Below the pieces are notes generated by a model that was not told where the DNA came from, searched no databases, and saw only the letters and a program-made list of their open reading frames with translations. 64,000 nt of DNA from DATFVJ01 sp963851085 (GTDB lineage Bacteria; Actinomycetota; Actinomycetes; Streptosporangiales; Streptosporangiaceae), in the NCBI GenBank assembly GCA_963851085.1, contig CAWKNX010000002.1, forward strand, positions 124,001 to 188,000, written 5' to 3'. The translations under genes were made by a program, and so were the position numbers. Numbering within the stretch: position 1 is the stretch's first letter; every line of letters begins with the position of its first letter. Shown here piece after piece: positions 8,681-20,300 of the stretch.

Positions 8681-8753
8681 GCCAGGGCATCCCGATGGCG
8701 TCGCGCGCGACGCCGGTGGACGTCCAGCCCGGCACGCAGGCGACCCACGACGT

Positions 8754-10352
8754 TCACGGCAGGGCTGGGCGGCCGACCGCAGGCATGCCGAGCAGCACCG
8801 CGGTAGCGGGCGCCGCGCCGGCTGACGGCCCGCCAGGCGCCCCGCAGCCGACTGGCTCGGCGCCGGCCGCGCGCCCGGTGGGTTCCCCTGCTCCGCCAGC
8901 CACAGCGTGCGGCGGAGGGGCCTGCGGCCCGGCGCCTTGCCCGGCCCGCCCGGCTTCCCATGCGTCACCTGCACGCGTCCGGCGGACGGCCAGCGGCGGC
9001 AGGTCGGCGATCAGGTGGTGCGGTGCGGCATGTGTGACCGCGACCCGCACCACGTCGCCCGGGCGCGGCGCGGTGCCGCCGGGCGCGAAATGCACGAGCC
9101 TGCCATCGCGCGCCCGGCCGGACAGCCGGTGCGTCGCGACGTCCTTGCGTCCCTCCCCCTCGGCCACGAGAACCTCGAGTTCACGGCCGAGCAGTGCCTG
9201 GTTCCCCGCCCAGGTGATCTCCTCGACCAGCGCGGCGAGCCGCTCGTACCGCTCCCTGACCACATCGGCTGGCACCTGGCCCGGCATGCCGGCCGCCGCG
9301 GTGCCTGGGCGCTTCGAGTACTGGAAGGTGAAGGCGCCCGCGAACCGAGCCCGCCGCACGACGTCGAGCGTCTCCTGGAAATCGCGTTCTGTTTCGCCGG
9401 GGAAACCCACGATGATGTCGGTGGTGATGGCCGCGTCGGGGATCTGCGTGCGGACCTGATCGATGATCTGCAGGTACCTGTCCCGGCGGTAGGCACGGCG
9501 CATCGCCCGCAGCACCGCGTCGGAGCCCGACTGCAGCGGCATGTGCAACTGTGGCATCACGTTCGGGGTCCGCGCCATCGCCGTGATCACATCGGTGGTG
9601 AAGTCGCGGGGGTGGGGTGAGGTGAACCGCACCCGCTCCAGCCCATCGATCTCGCCGCAGGCACGAAGCAATTTCCCGAACGCCTGACGGTCGCCGAACG
9701 CGACGCCGTAGGAGTTGACGTTCTGGCCGAGGAGCGTCACTTCGAGCACACCCTCGCTGACCAGTGCACGAACCTCCGCGAGGATGTCGCCAGGACGCCG
9801 GTCCTGCTCATGGCCGCGAAGGCTCGGCACGATGCAGAACGTGCACGTGTTGTTGCACCCGACCGAGATAGCGACCCAGGCGGAATATGCGGACTCGCGG
9901 CGAGCAGGGAGCGCGGACGGGAACCGCTGCAACGCCTCCTCGATCTCCACCTGAGCCTCGTCGAGCACACGAGCCCGTTCGAGCAGCGCAGGGAGCGCAC
10001 CGATGTTATGGGTGCCGAAGACGACATCCACCCAGGGGGCGCGGCGGACGATCTCGCCCCTGTCCTTCTGCGCCAGGCACCCGCCGACCGCGATCTGCAT
10101 GCCAGGACGGCCGTCCTTTACCGGGCGCAGATGGCCGAGATTGCCGTAGAGCCTGTTGTCCGCGTTCTCCCGCACCGCGCAGGTGTTGAACACCACCACG
10201 TCCGGTGTGGCATCAGGCGCGGCGCGGCGGTAGCCGGCCTCTTCGAGCAGGCCGGCCAGGCGCTCGGAATCGTGCACGTTCATCTGGCACCCGAAGGTGC
10301 GGATCTGATACGTGCGGCTGGCTGTGCCCGCTGTGCCGTCCACGATCCTCAT
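8754..10352 (-). CDS. miaB: tRNA-2-methylthio-N6-dimethylallyladenosine synthase MiaB
   Basis: A radical-SAM methylthiotransferase that adds methylthio to the MiaA product i6A37 in tRNA, using two [4Fe-4S] clusters. Seen: the auxiliary-cluster cysteines in RTFGCQMNVHDSE, FNTCAVRENAD and VGGCLAQK; the radical-SAM CxxxCxxC in GCNNTCTFCIVPSLRG; GQNVNSYG; MPLQSGSD; and a TRAM-type end (LEVLVAEGEGRKDVATHRLSGRARDGRLVHF). The C-terminal 90 or so residues are a Pro/Ala/Gly-rich tail not usual in the family. The ATG at 10352 gives the normal distance to the first cysteine. Co-oriented with the LigB-like gene and miaA. Confidence 0.96.
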   Translation of the reverse strand: MRIVDGTAGTASRTYQIRTFGCQMNVHDSERLAGLLEEAGYRRAAPDATPDVVVFNTCAVRENADNRLYGNLGHLRPVKDGRPGMQIAVGGCLAQKDRGEIVRRAPWVDVVFGTHNIGALPALLERARVLDEAQVEIEEALQRFPSALPARRESAYSAWVAISVGCNNTCTFCIVPSLRGHEQDRRPGDILAEVRALVSEGVLEVTLLGQNVNSYGVAFGDRQAFGKLLRACGEIDGLERVRFTSPHPRDFTTDVITAMARTPNVMPQLHMPLQSGSDAVLRAMRRAYRRDRYLQIIDQVRTQIPDAAITTDIIVGFPGETERDFQETLDVVRRARFAGAFTFQYSKRPGTAAAGMPGQVPADVVRERYERLAALVEEITWAGNQALLGRELEVLVAEGEGRKDVATHRLSGRARDGRLVHFAPGGTAPRPGDVVRVAVTHAAPHHLIADLPPLAVRRTRAGDAWEAGRAGQGAGPQAPPPHAVAGGAGEPTGRAAGAEPVGCGAPGGPSAGAAPATAVLLGMPAVGRPALP

Positions 10353-10996
10353 CTCGGGATCACGATTCTCATCTCGGGATAGAGGTTACGCGGCCAGTAG
10401 TGTGAGCGGTAACTCAGCCATGACACACCGCGTTTGCACGGAAATGTCCCGGGATCGGGAAAGCGGGGAGGCGCTGGAATGCGCCAGTCGCAGACGGCAC
10501 GCTCCACTATGGCGTGGAGTCCGCGGACGTTCACCCCGCGCTCTGCGTTGGGACGACGTGCCACACCGCGGGCACAGAGCGCGGGCCAGCCAGGCCAGGC
10601 GCACATCCCTCCCCCGCGCTCTGCGCTGGGACGACGTGCCACAACGCGGGCACAGAGCGTGGGCCAGCCAGGCCAGGCGCACATCCCTCCCCCGCGCTCT
10701 GCGCTGGGACGACGTGCCACACCGCGGGCACAGAGCGCGGGCCAGCCTGAGCAGGCGTCATAGTGGGCGGGCGGGTGGCGCGCGGCAGCCGTTAGGGATG
10801 GGCTTGGGTTAGCGCGTAGCGGGCGACGCGCGCCGCCCCCCGCGAGCACGCGAGGTGTCTGCATATGTACAGATAGTGCAGATGGGGACCAATCCTGGGG
10901 CCGCCGCGTCTCCTCGCGGGCTGGGCCGCGCAGTCGTGTGCGCCGAGCTGCCAGGTCTGTGCCCCAACGTCCCGCCGCATAGGGCACGATGCCGCT
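10353..10996. other. Divergent intergenic region with hairpin array
   Basis: Lies between miaB (leftward) and the S9 peptidase gene (rightward), so both promoters should be here. No clear -35/-10 pair was identified. The centre is filled by the 78-bp repeats described separately. Confidence 0.5.
10536..10757. repeat. Tandem array of 78-bp hairpin units (about 2.8 copies)
   Basis: Units start at 10536, 10614 and 10692. Each can fold with outer arms CCGCGCTCTG and CAGAGCGCGG (first unit 10536-10545 and 10575-10584) and an inner GTGCC/GGCAC stem. Unit 2 has base changes in the right arm. Confidence 0.85.
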
Positions 10997-13059
10997 ATGA
11001 CCGAATGCCTGACGGCGCCTTTCGGCGCCTGGCCCTCCCCTGTCGGCGCCTCCGATGTTGCCCGTGCGAATATCCGCCTGTCCTTTGCCACCGTCATAGC
11101 GGACCAGGTGTGGTGGCAGGAGCTCCGGCCGGAGGAGGGTGGGCGAACCACCGTCGTGCACCGCGCGGCGGACGGGCATCGGTCCGAGCTGATCGCCGCG
11201 CCGTGGAATGCCCGCACCCGCGTGCATGAGTACGGCGGCCGCTCCTACCTGCCGGTCCCCGCCAACGCGCCCAACGGCACGTCCACCAGCTCGGCGGGCC
11301 GCTGGGACATCGCTTTCGCGAACTACGCGGATCAGCGGCTGTACGTGGCCCCGGGCGCCGCTCCATTGCGGCGCAAGAGCAAGGGACCCGGGCAGGAGCC
11401 TGCCGCGCGTGCGCCGCGGCCGCTGACGCCCGAGCCCGCTGAGGCGGATGCGCTGCGCTACGCCGATTTCGTTCTCTCGCCCGGCGGCGACGAGATCTGG
11501 TGCGTCCGCGAGCAGTACGGGCAGGACCGCGTCAGGCGCGCGATCGTCGCGGTCCCCCTGGACGGCTCGGCCGCCGGCGACCCCTCGGCGGTGCGGGAAC
11601 TCGTCAGCGGGTCGGACTTCTACGCGTTCCCGACTCCGTCCCCTGATGGTGCACGCCTCGCCTGGATCTGCTGGAACCACCCGCGCATGCCATGGGACGG
11701 AACGGAACTGCGGGTAGCGGTCATGGAGAACGGTGTTCCTCGCAGGGGGACCCTGATCAAGGGCGGAGTGTCGGAGTCTGTGCTCGCGCCCTGCTGGCGC
11801 GACGACACCAGCCTGTACGTGGTCTCGGACTGGTCCGGCTGGTGGAACATCTACCAGGTAGGTCTCTACGGCGAACCGCCGCAGGCGCTGTACCCGGCCG
11901 AGGAAGAATTCGCCGGGCCACTCTGGCAGCTCGGCGGGCGGCCGTTCGCGGTTCTTGGCAACGGCCGGCTCGCGGTCATACATGGTCAGGGCGATCCGCA
12001 GCTTGGCGTGCTCGACCCGGACAGCGGCGAGCTGACCGATCTCGATATTCCCTACACCGCATTCGCCACTGCTGTTTCCGCGGACGGGACCGTCGTCGTG
12101 GGGGTCGCAGGGGGACCGGCGGCACCGCAGGGCGTCGTGCGTGTCGACACGGTCACTGGCCGCACCGAAGCGCTCCGCCGCGAGCTTGACGAGCTTCCCG
12201 ACGCGGCGTACTTGCCGATCCCGAACGCGGTCGAGATCGAGGGCCCGTTCGGCCGCGTTGTGCACGCGATCGTCTATCCGCCGTCGAACCCGACCGCGAC
12301 CGCTCCGGACGGAGAGCTCCCGCCCTACGTGGTGTGGGTGCATGGCGGGCCCACCAGCCACGTGACGAGCGTGCTGGATCTGGAGAAGGCGTACTTCACG
12401 AGCCGTGGCATCGGGATCATCGACGTCAACTACGGTGGCTCGACCGGGCATGGCAGGGGCTACCGTGAGCGGCTGCGCCAGGCAGTGGGGGATCGTGGAC
12501 GTCGAAGACGTGATCGCGGCCGCGCGTGGCCTCGCGGCCCGTGGTGACGCGGACCCGCAGCGGCTGGCGATCCGGGGCGGTTCTTCGGGCGGCTGGACGG
12601 CGCTGTGCGCCGTGACCACGGGCGCTGCGGCGCACGGTACTGTCTTCAGCGCCGCGGCGTCCTACTTCGGGCCCAGCAAACCTGGAGGAATTCGCGCACC
12701 AGACGCATGACTTCGAATCACGCTACCTCGACGGCCTCGTCGGCCCGCTGCCCGGATTCGAGGCCACCTACCGTGAGCGATCGCCTGGCGGCCATGTGAC
12801 CGATGCCACGAGCCCGGTTCTTGTGCTGCAGGGGATGGACGACCCGGTCGTGCTGGCCGAGCAGTCCGAAGCGATCGTCGGCGAACTCACCGAGCACGGG
12901 ATCACGCACGCCTATCTGGCATTCGAAGGTGAGTCGCACGGGTTCCGCCGGGCGGAGAGCGTCGTCGCGGCGATCGAGGCCGAGCTGTCGTTCTACGGTC
13001 AGGTGCTTGGCTTCAACCCCGCGGGCATCCCGGTGCTGAAGCTGGAAGGGGACAGCTAG
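10997..13059 (+). CDS. S9-family peptidase (acylaminoacyl/dipeptidyl peptidase type), two frameshifts
   Basis: A serine peptidase with an N-terminal beta-propeller and a C-terminal alpha/beta-hydrolase domain. The first frame (to about 12480) gives propeller strands and YVVWVHGGPTSH plus GIGIIDVNYGGSTGHGRGYRERL. The second frame carries WGIVDVEDVIAAARGL and the nucleophile elbow GGSSGGWTALC. The third carries NLEEFAHQTHDFESRYLDGL, the Asp in VLQGMDDPVV and the His in EGESHGF. Removing one base near 12484 and one in the AAA at 12677-12679 gives a continuous frame of about 686 residues, the usual family size. As written the gene is broken, so it is either a pseudogene or carries two insertion errors. 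It is not operonic. Confidence 0.85.
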
Positions 13060-13069
13060 CAGGCGCCGA

Positions 13070-13128
13070 TTTCATGATCGCGGTAACTTTTGGGAAGCAT
13101 TTGCCGGAAGAATACCGCGATCATGAAA
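13070..13128. repeat. Palindromic repeat PAL-2
   Basis: Arms TTTCATGATCGCGGTA at 13070-13085 and its complement at 13113-13128. It lies between the convergent S9 peptidase and rny genes, where a bidirectional terminator would be useful. The inner part of the stem has decayed relative to PAL-1. Confidence 0.8.
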
Positions 13129-13222
13129 GCCCGCACGAGCTGCGGCGCAGCGGACCGGCCGGGCACGGTAGCCGCCACTCGCGTGAGCCAGGAGCCCCGC
13201 TGGCGCGACCTGCCGGCGCCGG

Positions 13223-14827
13223 TCAGCGGGCGAATTCGGTGGCGCGCGACTCCCGGACGACGATGATCCTTATCTGCCCCGGGTAGGTCAGCTCCTCCTC
13301 GATCTGTTTGGCCACGTCCCGGGCGATCACCTGTGCCTGGATGTCGTCGACGCGGTCGGGCAGGACCATCACCCGGATCTCGCGGCCGGCCTGCATGGCG
13401 AAGACCTTCTCGACGCCCTCGTGCGCGGCGGCGATCTGCTCCAGCCGTTCGAGCCGCTTCACGTACGCTTCGAGCGACTCACGCCGTGCGCCCGGCCTGC
13501 CACCGCTGATCGCGTCGGCCGCCTGGGTGAGCACCGCCTCGACGGTGCGTACCTCGACCTCGTTGTGATGCGCCTCGATCGCGTGCACCACATCCTCCGG
13601 CTCGCCGTACCTGCGGGCGATCTCGGCTCCGACCAGGGCGTGGCTGCCCTCGACCTCATGGGTGAGGGCCTTGCCGATATCGTGCAGCACCGTGCAGCGC
13701 TTGAGCAGCGGTGCGCTCAGGCGCAGCTCGCTGGCCATCATGCCGGCGATGTGCGCGGACTCGATCAGGTGCTTGAGCACGTTCTGGCCGTAGGACGTGC
13801 GGTATCGCAGCTGGCCGAGCAGCGTGACGAGTTCCGAGTGCATGTCGGTGATACCAAGTTCGAGGAGCGCATCCTCACCCGCCCTGACGCACAGTTGCGC
13901 CACTTCTGCCTTGCTGCGCTCGTGGGCCTCCTCGATCCGTTGCGGGTGGATGCGCCCGTCGAGCACAAGCCGTTCAAGCGTGAGCCTGCCGACCTCACGC
14001 CGAACCGGATCGAAACAGGACAGCAGGACGGCTTCTGGCGTGTCATCGATGATGAGGTTGACGCCGGTCACCGACTCGAACGCGCGGATATTCCGGCCCT
14101 CACGGCCGATAATGCGGCCCTTCATCTCGTCGCTCGGCAGATGAAGGACGGATACGACCGACTCTGTGGTCTGTTCGGTGGCGACCCGCTGGATCGCCAG
14201 CGTCACAATCTTCCTGGCCCGCTGCTCCCCATCGGCCCGTGCCTGCCGCTCGATATCCCTGACGGTGAGGGCAGCTTCGCGCTTGGCCTGGTTGCCGATG
14301 CTGGACACGAGTTCGGCCTTGGCCTGATCCGCGGTGAGCCCGGCGACGCGCTCGAGGGCTTCGCGGCGCTGCGCCTCGAACCGGTCGAGTTCGGCGCGGC
14401 GCTTGTCAAGTTCGACCCGCGATTCGTCAAGCCCGGCGGCGCGATCTTCGAGCTTGCGCTCTTCGTCGTCGAGCCGCTGCTCGCGGTCGGAGAGCCTGGT
14501 CTCGCGGCGCTCCAGATCGCTGCGCAGCTCGCGTAGTTCGGCCTTGATCGTCCGCGCCTCGTTCTCGATCGCGTCGCGGGCCTTCTCCGCCTGCTCGACC
14601 GATGCCTCGGCCCGCTCGACCACCTGTGCGGCGTCGGCTTGCGCGCGGGACAATATCTGCTCGGCTTCACGGCTGACCTGGCCGGGCAGCGGCTGCGCCT
14701 GGGTGCCTGCGCGGTCTTCGCGGGCCTGCACGGATGCAGCCGGGCGGCGCAACATCACGACAAGGGCGAACAAACTAGCAAGCAGTCCGAGCCCGAGCCC
14801 GATGAACGCGAGTAGCGCGCTGCCCAC
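13223..14827 (-). CDS. rny: Ribonuclease Y
   Basis: A membrane-anchored endoribonuclease that starts mRNA decay. Order of domains: an N-terminal transmembrane helix (LLAFIGLGLGLLASLFALVVML), a long coiled coil (about residues 45-190), a KH domain (LPSDEMKGRIIGREGRNIRAFE), and an HD domain with the metal motif KRCTVLHDIGKALTHEVEGSHA and IEAHHNEVE. The end, TYPGQIRIIVVRESRATEFAR, is typical. The GTG at 14827 is preferred because GGGAAGGGG sits just upstream and translation begins directly at the membrane helix; an upstream GTG at 14872 would add 15 residues. RNase J is encoded in the same window, so this organism has both decay enzymes. Confidence 0.95.
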   Translation of the reverse strand: MGSALLAFIGLGLGLLASLFALVVMLRRPAASVQAREDRAGTQAQPLPGQVSREAEQILSRAQADAAQVVERAEASVEQAEKARDAIENEARTIKAELRELRSDLERRETRLSDREQRLDDEERKLEDRAAGLDESRVELDKRRAELDRFEAQRREALERVAGLTADQAKAELVSSIGNQAKREAALTVRDIERQARADGEQRARKIVTLAIQRVATEQTTESVVSVLHLPSDEMKGRIIGREGRNIRAFESVTGVNLIIDDTPEAVLLSCFDPVRREVGRLTLERLVLDGRIHPQRIEEAHERSKAEVAQLCVRAGEDALLELGITDMHSELVTLLGQLRYRTSYGQNVLKHLIESAHIAGMMASELRLSAPLLKRCTVLHDIGKALTHEVEGSHALVGAEIARRYGEPEDVVHAIEAHHNEVEVRTVEAVLTQAADAISGGRPGARRESLEAYVKRLERLEQIAAAHEGVEKVFAMQAGREIRVMVLPDRVDDIQAQVIARDVAKQIEEELTYPGQIRIIVVRESRATEFAR

Positions 14828-16160
14828 GGCGTACCCCTTCCCGCTCGCAAGCCGGCCGTGATGCGGTACCACGGCCGTGCCTGGCGCGAGGGTTACGAGC
14901 GCGTGCGGCCGCCAGCAACGTCACCTGCACAGACTGCGACGACGCCGCCGACTCCGTGACCGGCGACGACGCGCACCACGACTTCGCGGGCGGTGGCACG
15001 CCGGGCCACCATGCCGCTGACCCCAGCGGCACCCGGCCCAGCGGCACCGGCCCTGGCCGCACCGGCCCTGGCCGCACCGGCCCTGGCGGCGCTGGCCCTG
15101 GCGGCGCTGGCCCTGGCGGCGCTGGTCCCAGTGCCGGTGACCATGGCGCAGCGGCTCGCAGCGCCGCTGACCGCCCGGCCACTGACCACAGGGCCACCGT
15201 TGACCGTGGCGCGGCTCACGCTGCCACTGACCACAGTCCGGGTTGCCATGGCGCAGCGGGCGCCGATGATCAGGGTGCCGGGTGCACCCAAATGATCATG
15301 CGCACCGCCACTGTCATCCGCCTGGCGACCGCCATACACGCAGCCCTGCGCACGGCACGCGCAGCCCTGCGCACGGCAACCGCCGTGATGGCAGCCACCT
15401 TGCGTATCGCCACCCTGCCCGGCATAAGCGCCGCAGACCGTGTCACCATCACAACCCGCCTGGCCGCAGTCGGTGCGGCCTGGTATACCGCCAGCACTCC
15501 TGGCGGGCCGGTTTGATACCGGCCGGTGGCGGGCTCTGCGGGTGCCGCAGCCCGATTGTCGTCTGTGCATCGTCATTTCCATCTATGTCAATCCGCACGT
15601 TGCGGAGTAACACCTCGCTGCCGTGAGGTTAAGCTGCGATAACGCCAGGGGCAAGCAAACCCCAGCGCCCGGCCCGGCGGATGAGCGCCCACAAGTGGCT
15701 GTGACCAGGGCAAATGCCCGAAATGGAAGCTGATTCGAAGTCCTTGCACTCGGACGCGTCTGAACGCCTAGTTCCACCCACCGGGCGCCCGCCGGCGTCG
15801 ACCGTAATCCGTGCACGCCCCCGGCCGTGCCGCCCGCCCGTGCCGTCCCGGCGCCCGGCCTGTACCGTCCTCGCGGGCGCCGGCGCAGCGCCGTCCCGGG
15901 CGCGCCGCGGCCCTGCACCGCCCTCACGGGCGTCCCGCCGTACCGTCCGGGCGCGACCCGACCCCGGCCCTGTGCCCGTCCTCGCGGGCGCCCCGCGTGC
16001 CGTCCGGCCCCCGGCCCGTGACATCCTCGCGGCGGTGTCCCACCGTCCGGGCGCCCCCAGCCCGGTGCCCATCCCCGCACGCACGCCGCCGTGCCGTCTG
16101 GGCGCACCGTACGTCCGGGCGCTCCTGTGCCCATCTGGCCCGGCCACTCGTCCGCAGCCC
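14828..16160. other. Gene-poor, low-complexity region between rny and recX
   Basis: No convincing gene. All frames are biased (Ala/Gly/Arg/Pro/Thr), with tandem runs such as CCTGGCCGCACCGGC at 15052-15130 and CACGCAGCCCTGCGCACGGC-type repeats at 15335-15375. A minus-strand frame at 14893-15582 is long but has no recognisable domain. Confidence 0.5.
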
Positions 16161-17147
16161 TCAGCCCACCTCTGTCGGGTCCGGCCACTCGTCCGACAGC
16201 CTCAAGCCCGCCTCTGTGCCGTCCGGCCACTCGTCCGCGGCCTCGAAAGCGGCTTCCGCCGATTCGTCGAGCCCAGCCTCGGCCGCGTCGATTCCTTCCT
16301 GCTCGAGCGCCTCACGTACGACACGGAACACCATCGCGGCGGGGTAACCCCTGCGTGCCAGCATCCCGGCGAGGCGGCGGGTACGGACCTGCGGCGACTG
16401 GCCGCGCGTGGCCGCCAGCTTGGCATTCACAAGCCGACGGGCGGTCGCGGCTTCCTGCTGTGGATCAAGCTCGCCGAGCGCGCCGCGGACCTCGTCATCG
16501 CCGACACCACGCTGGCGAAGCTCGGCGGCGAGCGCGCGCCGGGACAGGCCGCGGCTGTAGTGCCGCGACTCGACCCACGCGCTGGCGAACGCCACGTCGT
16601 CGATCAGGCCGATCTCGGCGAACCGGCCGAGAACCTCCTCTGCCACACTCTCCGGCACACCCCGGCTACGGAGAGCGGTGGCAAGCTGCGCCCTTGTGCG
16701 CGGCGCGGTTGTGAGCAGCCGCAGGCAGGCTTCCCTCGCCTTGGCGTGCGGGTCGTGCGTCTGTCGCCCCGACTGCCCGCCCATCCCACCAGTCGCGTGT
16801 TCCGCCACGTCGCCGGTTGCACGCCCCGCCGCCCTGTTGGCCACCGCATCGCCGACCGCCGCCGCACCGGACACACGCCCCGCTACTGCATCGGGCGCCA
16901 CCACCTGACCGCCCGCATCCTCGTCGCACGCATGCCCTGCCACCGCATCGGATGCCACCACTTCGCGGGGCGCACGCCCCGCCACCTCAGCCGGTGCACG
17001 CCCCGCCACCTCGCCGTGTGCAGGCCCCGCCGTATCACCGGTTCCGCGTGCTGCCGCCCGCCCAGTCGCACGTCCCGCATCTGCTCCGGGCGCATGACCG
17101 GGCGTCCGCCGCTGTTGTCCGCTACGCCGCCGGGTGGCCACCGCCAT
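16161..17147 (-). CDS. recX: RecX, regulatory protein of RecA, with long N-terminal extension
   Basis: RecX binds RecA filaments and limits their extension. The conserved part covers roughly residues 130-300: AREACLRLLTTAPRTRAQLATALRSRGV, then IGLIDDVAFASAWVESR, LSRRALAAELRQRGV and TRRLAGMLARRGYPAAMVFRVVREAL, the three-helix repeats of the family. About 125 residues before it are a degenerate repeat (VAGRAP-type units) absent from typical RecX, so the true start may be internal. The C-terminus has a near duplication, SDEWPDPTE after ADEWPDGTE. It lies 185 bp downstream of recA on the same strand, the standard arrangement. Confidence 0.9.
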   Translation of the reverse strand: MAVATRRRSGQQRRTPGHAPGADAGRATGRAAARGTGDTAGPAHGEVAGRAPAEVAGRAPREVVASDAVAGHACDEDAGGQVVAPDAVAGRVSGAAAVGDAVANRAAGRATGDVAEHATGGMGGQSGRQTHDPHAKAREACLRLLTTAPRTRAQLATALRSRGVPESVAEEVLGRFAEIGLIDDVAFASAWVESRHYSRGLSRRALAAELRQRGVGDDEVRGALGELDPQQEAATARRLVNAKLAATRGQSPQVRTRRLAGMLARRGYPAAMVFRVVREALEQEGIDAAEAGLDESAEAAFEAADEWPDGTEAGLRLSDEWPDPTEVG

Positions 17148-17332
17148 ACCTCCGGTCTGTCCCTCTCGTCCTCGGCATCACCCGCGGCTCAGGAGCCGCC
17201 CGGAACCTGCACAGCAGGCTGGACCAGCTTCCTCAGCAGGCTCGGCCGGGTGAGGAGACGGCCGAGCGGTTCGCGAACGAGCCGTACACCCAGCCGCGAC
17301 CGCGGGTCAGTCGGCTCCCGGTCTCGGCGCCG

Positions 17333-20300
17333 TCACGACCGCCCCGGGTTAGCCGTCCGGCCGCGTCCGGCAGGTCCTCCAGGCGGCGCTGCCGGACCGC
17401 CTGTGGATCGCCCGCCCGGACCCGCCAGGCCATCTGGGCCAGTAGCGCCCAAGGGGTCGGCGTCGAGCTTGGCCCCCACACCCAGCTTCTCTTTGAGCCT
17501 CTTCTCAATCTCGTCGGAGAGGTCGGGGTTACTCCGCAGGAAGTTCCGCGCGTTCTCTTTGCCCTGACCGAGCTGGTCGCCCTCGTAGGTGTACCAGGCA
17601 CCGGACTTGCGCACGATGCCCTGCTCCACGCCGAGGTCGATCAGGCCACCCTCACGGCTGATCCCGATGCCGTACAGGATATCCATTTCCGCCTGCTTGA
17701 ATGGCGGCGCCATTTTGTTCTTTACGACCTTTATTCGCGTGCGGCTGCCGACCGCATCCGTGCCGTCTTTCAGCGTCTCTATACGCCGAACGTCGAGCCG
17801 TATCGAGGCATAGAACTTCAGTGCCCGCCCACCTGTCGTGGTCTCGGGGCTGTTGTGCACCATGATGCCATCGGCGAGGTAATTGTGTGACCCCTCAACC
17901 TCGATGTCGAAACGGTTCATCGAGCGGGTCGTCGGCTTAACGTGGATGCCGAGGATCCTCGCGGGGACTAGCTGCCGCTCAGGATCAACGAATTGTGGCT
18001 GGAGACCGAACTGCCCATGGAATCGCGGCAGGAGTTTGTACTCCATTGATGGATGGATATACGCAGCCACGAGCTTCTGGAACTTCTCGCTAGCAGCGGT
18101 GGTGAATTGCAGGAAACTGATCTTCCTTGCTCCGCGCTCGGTAAGCTTCACATCGAGGCCATAAGTATCTCGAAGAAGCTGCACGAGCCGTTCCCGTGAT
18201 CCACTGCTCATCGCCTCAACGCAGATCTCGATCCGGCCGCTACCGCCCTTGGTCCGCTCCTGTGCGCCCTTCGAGCGAACGGTGAAGCAGCCATCGTCCA
18301 TGTACCAGATCGCGAGCGAGAAGGGCGTAAGTGCTTTGAGGTAATCCCAGGTAAAATGCTTCTTCCCATCCCCGAAGTAGACGACCTCATGCAGCTCCCC
18401 TAGCTCCGCTAGAGGCATGAAGTCCGCGAAGACAGCGCCCTTGGAATCGACTGTACGGGTGCATGGGACGTTCGCCATCAGCGACACTTTCCAGTCCAGG
18501 TAGCTGACCTGCCTCGCACCCTGGCCCATGCGGAGGCGCACTCCGGACCGGCTTCGGGCATTGGGTGACAGGCACCCGTCTCCCATGAGTGAACCGAGCA
18601 CCATTTGCTGCTGCTGCCCACTCAGGCGATGCGTTTCTGCGATCATTACTCGATCACCTATCACCAGTTCACCCGCCGGCCGCCACCCGCCTGGAGTACT
18701 GACGAGGTGGTTCTCTGTTGCGGCGAATTGCGCCTGGCCGTTCCCGCCCGACTTTGCGACTTTGAACTGAAGGAATCGCTCGGTGGGGCCATTGTTGAAC
18801 CAGTTGGTAATTTTCCGCGGAACGACGCGCCCAGTTTCCTGGTCGTATGATAGAACCTCGACGTTCATCCGCTGGTTGACAATCTTTCCGATCTTTTCCT
18901 GAGTGCCATCAGCTAGCGTGATACGCGTAGTGTAGGATACACAGCCGAACATGACACCTATCTTTTCCCGCAATTGGTTGATGAAAATTGCGGTGGTCTT
19001 GGTCTGGTTCAGCGCGCCCGCGAGCTTGCGCAGGGCCTGGGACATGAGCCTGGCTTGGAGGCCGACGTGGCTGTCCCCCATCTCACCCTCGATCTCGGCC
19101 CGCGGGACCAGTGCCGCTACCGAGTCAACGACAAGGAGGTCGAGCGCGCCGGAGCGGATCAGCATGTCGGCGATCTCAAGCGCCTGCTCCCCCGTATCGG
19201 GCTGGGAAACGAGCAGCGCGTCGGTGTCGACGCCCAGCTTTTTGGCGTATTCGGGATCGAGCGCGTGCTCGGCGTCGATGAATGCGGCAATACCGCCCGC
19301 CTTCTGCGCATTAGCAACAGCATGCAACGCGACCGTGGTGTTGTGTGAAAGCATGCCGTTGGCGAGGAAGCTATGGGTATCTGGCAAGACAACATCGAAT
19401 GTCGGCTGTAGGCCAACGTCCTGGATCGAGACAACATCCTCGTAGGTATATGGCATTTCCGCAAGCACTCGGAGATAGCGCACGATCACCTGACCACCCG
19501 CAGAAAGCCGATCCAGGCGGCGCTCACACCATTCGACGATCTTCACCAGGCGTTGGCGAGAGCAAGAAAGGTTCATATCCTGACGGAAAAGATCCCGGGC
19601 GATGCGATCGAATTCTCTGTCTCCACCGCAGTCGTCACGTAGGTCATGAAGTAGCCCGGATATATATGGAATGTTCTCGAACTGCGGATCGAGAGTTGAG
19701 AGCTTGAAGCATTTCTCTACCTGCGCCTGTCTACGGGAGGAGCGGAAACCTATCTCGGATAGGAATCGGCCGGCCACGGCAGAATTGATGGTGACGGTCC
19801 AGTAGTCACGCGCATATTTCGAGTTGTACTTCGACGAGACGGTTGCGGGGACTCCAAGACCGTAGAGCATGAGTTGCACCTGGCGGGCTAGCTCTTCTGA
19901 TGCGGTACCAAGACCGATGGTGGACGAAGGATCGATCCACCCATCACCTTCAAAGAGCGCAGATAGGAAAGCGCGTTGCATCTTGTGCCCCGCAGTACGG
20001 ACACAGGCGGGAACCTTCTTACCCGCAGCCACCACATAGTCTAGGTCATATTCCTTGGCGAATCGTTCCCGGATAGCCTTGCCATAGACTGCGAACTCTT
20101 TGCCGCCGTAACTTTTTACCTGGACGCCGAAGAGTCCTTCCATGAGCCGGGTGAACTCTCCGCTTACCTCGGGATCCCAGTTGGTGAACCGGATTGAGTA
20201 ATCGTAGGAGAACGTACCCTCGGCGACGAGATAACCAAGCAGAATGGCTTCATCTTCGCTGAGCCCAGTACCCTCCGCTGCCTCTATGGCACCGAACGTA

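Noticed and set aside
10349..12619. 756-codon minus-strand open frame
   Set aside because: It is antisense to the S9 peptidase, whose plus-strand frame shows clear family motifs; the translation has no domain and reflects GC-rich codon bias.
14893..15582. 229-codon minus-strand frame with scattered cysteines
   Set aside because: Low-complexity Ala/Gly/Arg repeats, no ribosome-binding site and no domain; other frames over the same DNA are equally open.
15714..17567. 617-codon plus-strand open frame over recX and the recA 3' end
   Set aside because: Antisense to recX and recA; composition is Arg/Pro/Ala-rich with no conserved motif.
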